Positions 6,947 through 13,317 of a DNA stretch of 13,317 nucleotides are shown here, one piece after another (position 1 is the stretch's first letter; each line of letters starts with the position of its first letter). This DNA comes from JBHIFB01 sp046760905. Lineage in GTDB: Bacteria > Gemmatimonadota > CAZMKB01. Where the stretch lies: contig JBHIFB010000087.1 in NCBI GenBank assembly GCA_046760905.1, positions 1 to 13,317 on the forward strand, in the 5' to 3' direction. Position numbers and translations under genes: made by a program. Under the pieces are notes generated by a model. That model did no database searches. It saw only the letters and a program-made list of their open reading frames with translations, and had not been told where the DNA came from.

Positions 6947-8188
6947 TCAGACATCTCTTCTCAAGATCAGCACAGCATTCTGCCCGCCGAAGCCGAAGGA
7001 GTTTTTAAGCGCAATGTTCACATCGCATTCCCTAGCCTCGTTCGGTACATAATCCAGGTCACATTCCGGGTCCGGATCGTTGAGGTTCACCGTGGGTGTG
7101 AGAAGTGAGTTTTGCATCGTGAGAATCAGTCCAACGAGTTCCATTGCACCTGCTGCTCCTATGGCATGTCCGATAAGAGATTTTGTTGAGCTCACAGGTA
7201 TACCGCGTGCATCATCACCGAAGACGGTTTTTATAACCCTTGTCTCGACGATGTCGTTCATCCTCGTCGCTGTTCCATGGGCGTTGATGTACTGGACCTC
7301 TGACGGTGAGATACCCGCCTCTCGAAAGGCCTGTTCTATCGCTAGCAGCGCACCCTTTCCGTCGGGAGGAGGATCGGTAAGGCGAAAGGAATCACACGAA
7401 GCTCCGTATCCGAGAATCTCGCCATATACCCTCGCTCCCCTCTTCCTTGCATGCTCGATCTCCTCGATCACGAACATTGCCGCACCGTCGCTGAGCACAA
7501 AACCATCCCTGAACCTGTCGAATGGCCTCGACGCCGCTTTGGGCGTGTCGTTACGCCTCGATAGCGTGCCTAGCGCACAATACCCGCCAAATACTATGGG
7601 ATTCAAAGAGGCATCGGCCCCGCCTGCGATCATCGCATCGGCCCAACCTCTCTCGATTACCAGGCAGGCATCACCTATCGCCTGAGTACCGGCCGCGCAC
7701 GTTGTACCTATGGTGTTGTTATATCCCTGAATAGAATGCTGGAGAGCTATGTGTATAGAAACGGAATTCGGCATCCCTCTCAAAGGCTTCAGCGGGGAGA
7801 GTGTCTGAGGATTTTCGGTAAACTGACCCTGGTCTATTTCGTTGAACATGACGATGTTGCCTGTGCCCGTGCCGGTGATGACGCCTATCCTGGAGGGATC
7901 CTCTGTGTTAAGATCAAGCCCGGAATCATCCACCGCCATCTTTGCCGCTGCCAGGCCGAGCTTCGTAGCCTTCACCATGTATTTCAGCGACTTCCTCGCG
8001 GAAACGAAATCTCCGGCGTTGAAGTCCTTCACCTCCCCGCCTATTCTCGTAGTAAAACTACTCGGATCGAATGAGGTGATGGGACCGATCCCGGAGACAC
8101 CCCGTGAGATGGAGTCCCAGAAGACATCGCACCCAACGCCATACGGCGATACGATCCCCATACCGGTAATTACTACTCTTTTCTGCAA
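6947..8188 (-). CDS. fabF: Beta-ketoacyl-ACP synthase II (FabF-type ketosynthase)
   Basis: A full-length (413-residue) condensing enzyme of the thiolase fold. The catalytic triad is intact: C164 in TTCAAGTQA, H304 in NAHGTAT and H341 in KSLIGHAIGAAG, with K336 also present; the C-terminal FGFGGQNAVLIL is typical. It condenses acyl groups with malonyl-ACP to give 3-ketoacyl-ACP. Translation starts at a rare TTG, decided by GGGGAAG five bases upstream and by the fit to the family N-terminus (KRVVITGMG). It is the first gene of the cluster and has a promoter and structured leader upstream. No chain-length-factor partner with a lost Cys is visible, which argues against an aromatic type II polyketide system. 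It could be the organism's general FabF, but its partners suggest a dedicated role. Confidence 0.94.
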   Translation of the reverse strand: MQKRVVITGMGIVSPYGVGCDVFWDSISRGVSGIGPITSFDPSSFTTRIGGEVKDFNAGDFVSARKSLKYMVKATKLGLAAAKMAVDDSGLDLNTEDPSRIGVITGTGTGNIVMFNEIDQGQFTENPQTLSPLKPLRGMPNSVSIHIALQHSIQGYNNTIGTTCAAGTQAIGDACLVIERGWADAMIAGGADASLNPIVFGGYCALGTLSRRNDTPKAASRPFDRFRDGFVLSDGAAMFVIEEIEHARKRGARVYGEILGYGASCDSFRLTDPPPDGKGALLAIEQAFREAGISPSEVQYINAHGTATRMNDIVETRVIKTVFGDDARGIPVSSTKSLIGHAIGAAGAMELVGLILTMQNSLLTPTVNLNDPDPECDLDYVPNEARECDVNIALKNSFGFGGQNAVLILRRDV

Positions 8189-8190
8189 AA

Positions 8191-8208
8191 CTTCCCCTTT
8201 GAAAAAGT
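8191..8208 (-). promoter_or_regulatory. Ribosome binding site that decides the TTG start, within a possible weak hairpin
   Basis: The transcript reads AAAGGGGAAG and then TT before the TTG start codon at 8188. GGGG (8197-8194) is five bases from the start, a good Shine-Dalgarno position. There is no in-frame ATG or GTG nearby that would fit the FabF N-terminus. The bases just upstream (ACTTTTTC, 8208-8201) can fold back on GGGGAAGT with an AAA loop, but three of the eight pairs are G-U, so the occlusion is weak. Confidence 0.6.
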
Positions 8209-8220
8209 AAGGATCAAGGC

Positions 8221-8238
8221 TTCCCGAACAGTCGGGAA
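8221..8238 (-). promoter_or_regulatory. Leader hairpin 2: perfect palindrome TTCCCGA-CTGT-TCGGGAA
   Basis: A perfect 7-bp inverted repeat with a 4-base loop lies 32 bases upstream of the ketosynthase start. It sits inside the predicted 5' leader of the cluster transcript. It could be an RNA hairpin or, as a DNA dyad, an operator for a repressor. It does not match the FapR or FabR consensus as I know them. There is no U-rich tract after it, so it is not a terminator. Confidence 0.5.
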
Positions 8239-8251
8239 ATGATTAAACAAT

Positions 8252-8278
8252 CCAGGTGTTGATTTCTCCCACACCTGG
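8252..8278 (-). promoter_or_regulatory. Leader hairpin 1: 8-bp stem followed by ATTGTTTAAT
   Basis: CCAGGTGT and ACACCTGG form a perfect 8-bp inverted repeat around an 11-base loop, about 22 bases downstream of the predicted transcription start. On the transcript it is followed by ATTGTTTAATC, a moderately U-rich tract. It therefore resembles a weak intrinsic terminator placed ahead of the first gene, as in an attenuator. It could instead act as a terminator for read-through from the peptidase genes upstream. No leader peptide with a diagnostic codon run lies between the predicted start and this hairpin. Confidence 0.45.
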
Positions 8279-8306
8279 GTTAAAAATCGAAACAATATAC
8301 GGTCTG

Positions 8307-8335
8307 AATATATCACAAACACCCTGTAAAATCAA
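8307..8335 (-). promoter_or_regulatory. Sigma70-like promoter for the ketosynthase-led cluster
   Basis: The minus strand carries TTGATT (8335-8330), a 17-base spacer and TATATT (8312-8307). The -10 box matches five of six consensus bases, the -35 four of six, and the spacing is ideal. The expected transcription start is near 8300, leaving a leader of roughly 110 bases before the TTG start of the ketosynthase gene. This is the best promoter candidate in the window's only long gap. Whether the organism's housekeeping sigma factor uses this consensus is assumed. Confidence 0.55.
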
Positions 8336-8369
8336 TAATCACCGGCCTTTCCATCTTAATGCGTAACAT

Positions 8370-8459
8370 TCAGTTATGCATAGGGAGAGAGAATTCCTTC
8401 TCGTATAAAAAGCAAATTTCAGACCAATTTTTATGATCATACGCTGCCGATTCCCGCAT
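8370..8459 (-). CDS. Possible small ORF of 29 codons, unrecognised
   Basis: An ATG at 8459 opens 29 codons ending in TGA at 8370. GAGG lies seven bases before the ATG, a good ribosome-site spacing. The product begins MRESAAYDHKNW and is mixed in charge, with no membrane segment or known motif. A promoter-like sequence (8492-8521) stands just upstream, so the ORF could be expressed alone. It ends before the -35 box of the cluster promoter. I do not recognise it. Short ORFs with a chance ribosome site are common, so this is a candidate only. Confidence 0.25.
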   Translation of the reverse strand: MRESAAYDHKNWSEICFLYEKEFSLPMHN

Positions 8460-8491
8460 CACAGATCCTCAACGCATACGGACAGCTTGAA

Positions 8492-8521
8492 CTTATAGGC
8501 GAGGTTTCATTGGAGATTCAA
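8492..8521 (-). promoter_or_regulatory. Weaker promoter-like sequence after the aminopeptidase gene
   Basis: TTGAAT (8521-8516), an 18-base spacer and TATAAG (8497-8492) lie on the minus strand, 32 bases past the stop of the aminopeptidase gene. A start near 8485 would produce a transcript that enters the 29-codon ORF with its ribosome site intact and then the ketosynthase leader. The -10 is good (five of six) and the -35 is moderate. Confidence 0.3.
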
Positions 8522-8557
8522 TAACCGGTAGAAAATGCCGATAGAGCGCCTGACTCA

Positions 8558-10846
8558 TCAGCGAGCGAGGACCATTTTGCGAGAGATCGTCCTCTCTTCT
8601 GATTTTAGGATGTAGAAATAGACACCGGAGGACACGCTGTTACCGCTCTCGGATGTTCCATCCCACACGACGCTATGATTGCCAGGCGAGAGATCCGTGT
8701 TTATGAGTGTCTTCACCTTTCTGCCTCTAATATCATAGATCAGAAGGAGCACGTGGATCAACTCATCCCGACTCCTGCCCGGCACACTGAATCTTACCAC
8801 TGTTTGAGGATTGAAGGGGTTCGGGAAATTCTGCTGGAGAGCAAATTCCCTGGGCAGGTGCAACCTGTCATCCGGGTCGATTCCCGTTGATGGTCGAATC
8901 ACGATGGAAAGCCATGCTTCATCGTAATGCGGTGGATCATAGGAATCGGTCACTCTTGCAAGAAACGGGAACGAATCTGCCACAGTAGGAATACCGGAGA
9001 TGAGTCCAATATCAGGGTTTAGCTCAAGGCCATCCGGAAGTGTTCCATCCTCGATCGACCAGTGCATCTGGCCAACGCCGCCCTCGGATCTGAGAACTGC
9101 GTAATACTGGATACCGACCGTGCCATCATCCAGTTCGGTGGTTGTTATCTTGAGAGGCTTCGATTTATTCTTGAGAACCCAGCCGTCGGGATCGAGAAAA
9201 ACGTCAACCGGTTCCCATGGGAGCTCGAATGTATCCTGGAAATAAGCAGTTGAATCAACAAACTCAACTTCTACCGAATCCGTATCCGAGACGAATAGAA
9301 GCTGTAACGGCATTTTGAAGATGGTCCCACTCGATTGAACCTGTTCGATCGTGACAGTGGTTTCCCAAGTTCCGCTCGTGTCACTCGCCTCCCAGGTCAG
9401 GAGATAATTGGGCCTCCCTTCCTGATAGACCCACTCATTGAAAAACCAGTCCAGTTCCATGCCGGAAATTGTCTCACTGAGTGTGATAAGATCCGGTGTA
9501 CTCACGTGGTCGTACTTGAAGGAAGGGTCATTTGCCAGTGCAGGGAGGATCTCGAAGAAGGCGGAATCCCCCACGACATATCTCAGCATGTGCAGGACCC
9601 AGGCCCCCTTGTTATACACGGTGCTTCCCAGAAGATCGACCGGGTCATATACGCTCCCAGTGAAATCCCTGGTATCGAGAATTCCCATATACGTCAGGTA
9701 ATTATCCATTCCTCCGAGGTATTCGGCCCAGACGGCCTCACTGTAAGTCGAGAAGCCCTCACTGAGCCATATCTCCTCCCACTCGGAAGGTGTTAGAGAG
9801 TTTCCCCACCACGAATGGGCAAGCTCATGCGCTACGATCATGTCCCATCGATGATCACCGGTGATGAAGAAATTACCGTAACTGGTTATGGTCTGATGCT
9901 CCATGGCCGCAAACGGATCGGTCATTGTCTCCGCCATACCGTATTTCTCCGTCAAAAACGGATACTCCCCGAACACTGAGTCGTAAACTACAAGCATGGT
10001 TGCGGTCAGGTTCCAGTCCTCCTCGGCTTCGGCCCTGTCTTCCGGAAAGACGAAGAATGGCAGTATCATCGTATCGGCAGGAGCGTACTCGTGATACTGG
10101 AGGAACACCTCGTAATTCGTAATTGCGATGCATATGTTGTATGTGGTGACCGGGTAGTTCTCCCTCCAGGTGAAAGTTCTTGTCCCGTCTCCGTTGTCGA
10201 TCGTATCCACTAGCGTACCGTTTGAAGCCACAATCAGACCTTCGGGTACGGTCACGACGATACTCGCCGTTGCTTTATCACGGATGTCGTCTTTGCAGGG
10301 CCACCACGATCTTGCATTATCAGGCCAGCTGATGCTGTATATTATCGGTTGACCGGAGTGATTGCTGAAATACAGGGTACCGTACTCGGTCGGGGGCGGC
10401 GGCACTCCATGGTAATAGACATGTATGGTCGACGTATCGTCAGCGGCGATCGTAGAATCGAGGAATACGCTCACAACATCATCAACATGGATGAATTCAT
10501 AAATCCCAACGGGTGCAGTTACGGAATCTACGAGAAGCGGCTGATCCAGATTGAAATCGACAGAGGATACACCACTACCGCCGGCGATATACTCGAAAAC
10601 CACATCCCCCTGGACGAATGTGGAATCGGGTGTCAAAATAAGGTTTATGTGGTAATCTATGACGTCATACTCATCACCCCTAAGGGAACTCCCGATCGAA
10701 CCGGGTGCGAGGGATGGTCTCTCCACCTTTACGGGAGCCTTTTCCAGGATTCTCTGTCCTTGCCGGCTTTGACCGGATATTTGAAAAGCGACAGGCGAAG
10801 CGAGGACCATGACGACGATCGAGCAGATAGCAAGTTTCTTTCCCAT
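8558..10846 (-). CDS. Secreted M1-family zinc aminopeptidase with Ig-like domain and C-terminal sorting/FlgD-like tail
   Basis: A 762-residue exported protein. Residues 1-~20 are a signal peptide (MGKK, then hydrophobic to SPVA). The M1 N-terminal beta domain runs from about 57 to 245. The catalytic domain follows: exopeptidase-type motif AAMEHQT at 313-319 (family consensus GxMEN), zinc site H340-E341-x2-H344 with E363 nineteen residues on, and likely catalytic Y411 in VYNKGAW. A putative Ig (He_PIG-like) domain spans about 564-650 (GTLPDGLELN...GLISGIP). The last ~95 residues (NFPNPFNP, IYDIRGRKVKTL, SGVYFYILKSE, KMVLAR) match the FlgD-Ig/type IX secretion-like C-terminal domain of FCB bacteria, implying surface display or release. 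It probably trims N-terminal residues from external peptides. AGGAG lies eight bases upstream of the ATG. It follows the barrel-protein gene by 22 bp, so they probably share a transcript. No convincing terminator follows it. Confidence 0.93.
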   Translation of the reverse strand: MGKKLAICSIVVMVLASPVAFQISGQSRQGQRILEKAPVKVERPSLAPGSIGSSLRGDEYDVIDYHINLILTPDSTFVQGDVVFEYIAGGSGVSSVDFNLDQPLLVDSVTAPVGIYEFIHVDDVVSVFLDSTIAADDTSTIHVYYHGVPPPPTEYGTLYFSNHSGQPIIYSISWPDNARSWWPCKDDIRDKATASIVVTVPEGLIVASNGTLVDTIDNGDGTRTFTWRENYPVTTYNICIAITNYEVFLQYHEYAPADTMILPFFVFPEDRAEAEEDWNLTATMLVVYDSVFGEYPFLTEKYGMAETMTDPFAAMEHQTITSYGNFFITGDHRWDMIVAHELAHSWWGNSLTPSEWEEIWLSEGFSTYSEAVWAEYLGGMDNYLTYMGILDTRDFTGSVYDPVDLLGSTVYNKGAWVLHMLRYVVGDSAFFEILPALANDPSFKYDHVSTPDLITLSETISGMELDWFFNEWVYQEGRPNYLLTWEASDTSGTWETTVTIEQVQSSGTIFKMPLQLLFVSDTDSVEVEFVDSTAYFQDTFELPWEPVDVFLDPDGWVLKNKSKPLKITTTELDDGTVGIQYYAVLRSEGGVGQMHWSIEDGTLPDGLELNPDIGLISGIPTVADSFPFLARVTDSYDPPHYDEAWLSIVIRPSTGIDPDDRLHLPREFALQQNFPNPFNPQTVVRFSVPGRSRDELIHVLLLIYDIRGRKVKTLINTDLSPGNHSVVWDGTSESGNSVSSGVYFYILKSEERTISRKMVLAR

Positions 10847-10868
10847 GATGCCGCTCCTGTGTTTCAGA

Positions 10869-13317
10869 CTAAAAATCCGAACCGATTGAGAAGAAAGTAA
10901 AATTCTTCCCCGTTTTTTCCAGATCAGTCTCCCAGGAAAAATCCACTCTCAGGACCAGATACCCCATCCCCAGCCTAACGCCTGCGCCATAGGCGCCGAT
11001 CAGATCCTGGAAGTGAAAGCCGAATCTGCCTCCGGTCGAGAAAGGCTTAAATTCATCGACCCAGGCAGAGGCCATGTCCCAGAATAATATCCCCTGAAGG
11101 AAATCTACTTGTGGGCCGAGAAAGTAGAGGAGAGGGAACCGGTACTCGGTGTTGAGAATCAGGACCCTGGTTCCCTCAAGTTCCCCGTAATCTGTGCCCC
11201 TGAATGTATACGGGCCCCCGATCCTGAATATCTGTGGCGTGTCACCGAAGCTACCCGCCAGGATAAGTCTCTGGGCGATCAGCGAACGCCGCCTGATGTT
11301 GAAATAGCGTCGGTAATCCATTATCAGAGTCGCATAATCGAGATCCCCGAAGCTCCTCTCAACCGAATATCTCGCACGCCTTCCCGACAGAGGTCCCGTG
11401 AACCCGAATATCGAGTTGTCCATCACATAGGCAAGATTACCGGTGACATATTTTGCAGTACCTAGATCCTCCTCCTTTACCTCCGTATCGAAGCCGGAGA
11501 AGCTCTGCCTAACTATTTTTTCCTTGACCGTCGTGAAGCCCGCACCGAATTCTATTCTTCGAAACGCATCGAGCGGATAGCCGGCGAGGACTCCTCCTCC
11601 CCTGTAAATCTGGCTTTGAAACTTGACCTCATCCTCCCCGGAATCCGGGGCGGTGAACAGGCCAATGTCATTCCTGAACTGGAAGAAGCTCGTGATGTAA
11701 TTCACCCTCCGTTCGAGGTTCTGATACGCGACTAAGATGTCGGATGAGCCTAAATCCTCATACGCTCGGGTGCCTATTATTATGTTATGGTTTCCAAGCA
11801 TATCGCTGATCAAAAGCTGTGACGCACCCTGAAAACCGAGGTTTGTACTGAACCCGATCCCTCCTATCAGGTAATCCGGCTCCAGCGTGACGCTGTAAGA
11901 ATCATTCTCCAGATCCGTCTCGTCGATGAGCTCATATTTCTCGAGATGGTCTATGAGACCGGTGTCTGGTTGAGCCCGGCTAATGATCTCTTTCCCCGGA
12001 AGCGATTGGATTTCCGAGAGCAGATATATATCCCAGCCACCTCTGTCCATCGCGGAGATGGCGATTTCTTTGTCTGAGCCGCTGATGGAGGGAGTGTAGC
12101 GGGTGATACCTGAAACCCAGGGCTCTACACTGGCAAAGATGGATGTCGTCTGATCCTCCATGTCCAGTACAAACACCGTCGGCTTACCTTCGTAATCTGA
12201 AGTGAAAAGGAGCCTCCTCCCGCCATCTATCCAGGAGGGGCTACCCTCGTCAGCGGGAGTTTCGACAACAACTGTCACTTCACCGGTTTCGAGATCATAG
12301 ATCGCTATGTTGTCATCCCCGAAAAGCAGCCTTTCCACGTCTGTGCGCTCGCCCCGGTCCGTGATGAAGGCGACGTATCTACCATCAGGAGACCACCTGG
12401 GATTGAGCTGTGCATATAAGTCATCTGTTAGGCGTATCATCGTGTTCTCTTCGAGATCATACATGTAGAGGTCAGAGATACCGCCGGTGACGCCTGTGAA
12501 AACCAGATACCGGCCATCCGGAGAGAAATCGGGCGACATCAACCCGTTGAGGCCGGGACTGACTTTCTTTTTAACCTTGCCGCTAGATGCATCGACCAGA
12601 TATATAGCATCCTGCTTTCCGGCTTTCGCAACGAAACAAACAAGCTTCCCGTCATACGACCAGGAGATAGAGGTATCGAGGAATCTGAGGATCTCTAGTG
12701 ATCCGCTTCTTGACCCTTTCACCAATCTCTTCGGTTCACCCTTTCCTCCGACATCGAGAACGTAAATATCATTGTAGAGGGATCTGTTCGAGACGAAGGC
12801 CACTCGCTTCCCATCTCTCGATATAGCCGGGACAGCATTCAGGTTGTAGTAAAAGCCCTCGTGCCGCGTGATCTGCCGGAGGGCGATTCCGGTAACAGGC
12901 GGCTGCCCCGCCTCGTATTTCTCCTTCAGGAAGCTCGAGAAGGCAAGCGAAAGTTCCTTGCTATCCATACCGATGACTTCTTTAAGCGCCGCCTCTATTG
13001 CTCCGGTGACCGGCAGCTTCAGAAGTATTTGACCGACCGATTCATCCCCGTGCTTGGCACCGATGTAATGCCAGAGTGCATTTCCTATCCTGTACACCCT
13101 GATATCGGAAATCCTAGAAAGCTCATTGACGGTTGGAAGTGTCCCGTTCTTTATTGCGTCTTTTAGCCAGGCTTTAGTCTGGGAATCGAGGCCCTGGCTG
13201 TAATACTCGGCCAGACCTTCCATCACCCAGAGCGGCGGGATGCTTTTCAGCGCACCGCCTGTGGCGCTTATCTGGAGGATATCGTATTCGAAGGCATGTA
13301 CTAATTCGTGTGTGAGG
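10869..13317 (-). CDS. Zinc-peptidase-like / TolB-type propeller / BamA-like outer-membrane barrel protein, 5' end cut by window edge
   Basis: The frame is open to the right edge, so the visible 815 codons lack the N-terminus; a GTG at 13226 is internal, not the start. Visible residues 1-38 hold LTHELVHAFEYD (HExxH, bases 13310-13296) and, 26 residues later, the Glu of WVMEGLAEYY, the zinc-site pattern of peptidase MA-like gluzincins. Residues ~163-435 form about six TolB/PD40 blades (FSPDGRYLVFTG, WSPDGRYVAFITD and similar). Residues ~475-815 look like a BamA/surface-antigen barrel: GGPYTFRGTDYGE resembles the conserved RG loop, LNTEYRFPL the following strand, and the protein ends in aromatic Phe (GSDF). 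No POTRA repeats are visible. It should sit in the outer membrane with peptidase and propeller in the periplasm. Whether it cleaves substrates or acts as a scaffold is unknown. An aminopeptidase gene follows after 22 bp. Confidence 0.9.
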   Translation of the reverse strand, partial: LTHELVHAFEYDILQISATGGALKSIPPLWVMEGLAEYYSQGLDSQTKAWLKDAIKNGTLPTVNELSRISDIRVYRIGNALWHYIGAKHGDESVGQILLKLPVTGAIEAALKEVIGMDSKELSLAFSSFLKEKYEAGQPPVTGIALRQITRHEGFYYNLNAVPAISRDGKRVAFVSNRSLYNDIYVLDVGGKGEPKRLVKGSRSGSLEILRFLDTSISWSYDGKLVCFVAKAGKQDAIYLVDASSGKVKKKVSPGLNGLMSPDFSPDGRYLVFTGVTGGISDLYMYDLEENTMIRLTDDLYAQLNPRWSPDGRYVAFITDRGERTDVERLLFGDDNIAIYDLETGEVTVVVETPADEGSPSWIDGGRRLLFTSDYEGKPTVFVLDMEDQTTSIFASVEPWVSGITRYTPSISGSDKEIAISAMDRGGWDIYLLSEIQSLPGKEIISRAQPDTGLIDHLEKYELIDETDLENDSYSVTLEPDYLIGGIGFSTNLGFQGASQLLISDMLGNHNIIIGTRAYEDLGSSDILVAYQNLERRVNYITSFFQFRNDIGLFTAPDSGEDEVKFQSQIYRGGGVLAGYPLDAFRRIEFGAGFTTVKEKIVRQSFSGFDTEVKEEDLGTAKYVTGNLAYVMDNSIFGFTGPLSGRRARYSVERSFGDLDYATLIMDYRRYFNIRRRSLIAQRLILAGSFGDTPQIFRIGGPYTFRGTDYGELEGTRVLILNTEYRFPLLYFLGPQVDFLQGILFWDMASAWVDEFKPFSTGGRFGFHFQDLIGAYGAGVRLGMGYLVLRVDFSWETDLEKTGKNFTFFSIGSDF

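Noticed and set aside
7080..7685. A 201-codon open frame on the plus strand
   Set aside because: It is fully antisense to the ketosynthase gene, whose active-site motifs are intact. It shows no recognisable domain and has no ribosome site worth noting.
6560..8188. Type II aromatic polyketide or ladderane locus
   Set aside because: There is no chain-length factor, cyclase, aromatase or acyl desaturase/isomerase gene. One ketosynthase and one ACP are too little evidence for either named pathway.
8521..8560. Possible terminator after the aminopeptidase gene
   Set aside because: Only 3-bp pairings can be made near the stop and no U-tract follows. Termination may be Rho-dependent or occur at the leader hairpin further on.
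10349..10900. A 183-codon plus-strand open frame across the aminopeptidase start
   Set aside because: It lies antisense to the signal peptide and N-terminal domain of the M1 peptidase. The composition is that of a shadow frame and the product has no domain I recognise.
1..13317. Mobile element, CRISPR, tRNA or prophage signals
   Set aside because: I saw no transposase or integrase, no regularly spaced repeats, no tRNA-like cloverleaf and no terminal repeats. Gene direction and style are uniform across the window.

Overview
This window is a 13.3 kb, almost fully coding stretch in which every gene I can support lies on the minus strand, so transcription runs from high to low coordinates. Both edges cut through genes. 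I see no RNA genes, mobile elements, CRISPR arrays or integration signals. The secreted proteins suggest a Gram-negative didermic bacterium of the FCB superphylum type. One carries a C-terminal NFPNPFNP / GVYFY / KMVLAR tail, and another joins a TolB-like propeller to a BamA-like barrel. Both are typical of Krumholzibacteriota/Eisenbacteria/Latescibacterota/KSB1-like lineages. The phylum assignment is an inference from family knowledge and is weak.

Region 1 (13317-8558) is a two-gene unit for the cell envelope or exterior. The first protein, whose N-terminus lies outside the window, combines a zinc-peptidase-like HELVH segment, a TolB-type beta-propeller and an outer-membrane beta-barrel. Only 22 bp further on comes a secreted M1-family aminopeptidase with an Ig-like domain and a sorting/FlgD-like tail.

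Region 2 (8557-8189) is the only long non-coding stretch (369 bp). It holds a good sigma70-like promoter (TTGATT-N17-TATATT), a leader with two perfect hairpins, and a possible 29-codon small ORF with its own Shine-Dalgarno sequence and a weaker promoter-like sequence.

Region 3 (8188-1) is a seven-gene co-directional cluster: FabF-type ketosynthase, long atypical acyl carrier protein, GNAT-fold acyltransferase-like protein, FabG-type ketoreductase, B12-binding-type radical SAM enzyme, soluble alkaline-phosphatase-superfamily phosphodiesterase, and a membrane-anchored paralogue of that phosphodiesterase that runs off the left edge. Gene junctions are tight: a 4-nt GTGA overlap, a 1-nt TAATG overlap, a 9-bp gap with the ribosome site built on the previous stop codon, and three gaps of 39-86 bp. 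One ACP, one condensing enzyme and one ketoreductase are present without malonyl transferase, dehydratase or enoyl reductase. They sit beside a putative acyltransferase, a radical SAM enzyme and two phosphoesterases. This looks like a dedicated pathway that makes or modifies an unusual acyl product, probably a membrane lipid or lipid-linked glycan, rather than housekeeping fatty-acid synthesis. The product cannot be read from the sequence.
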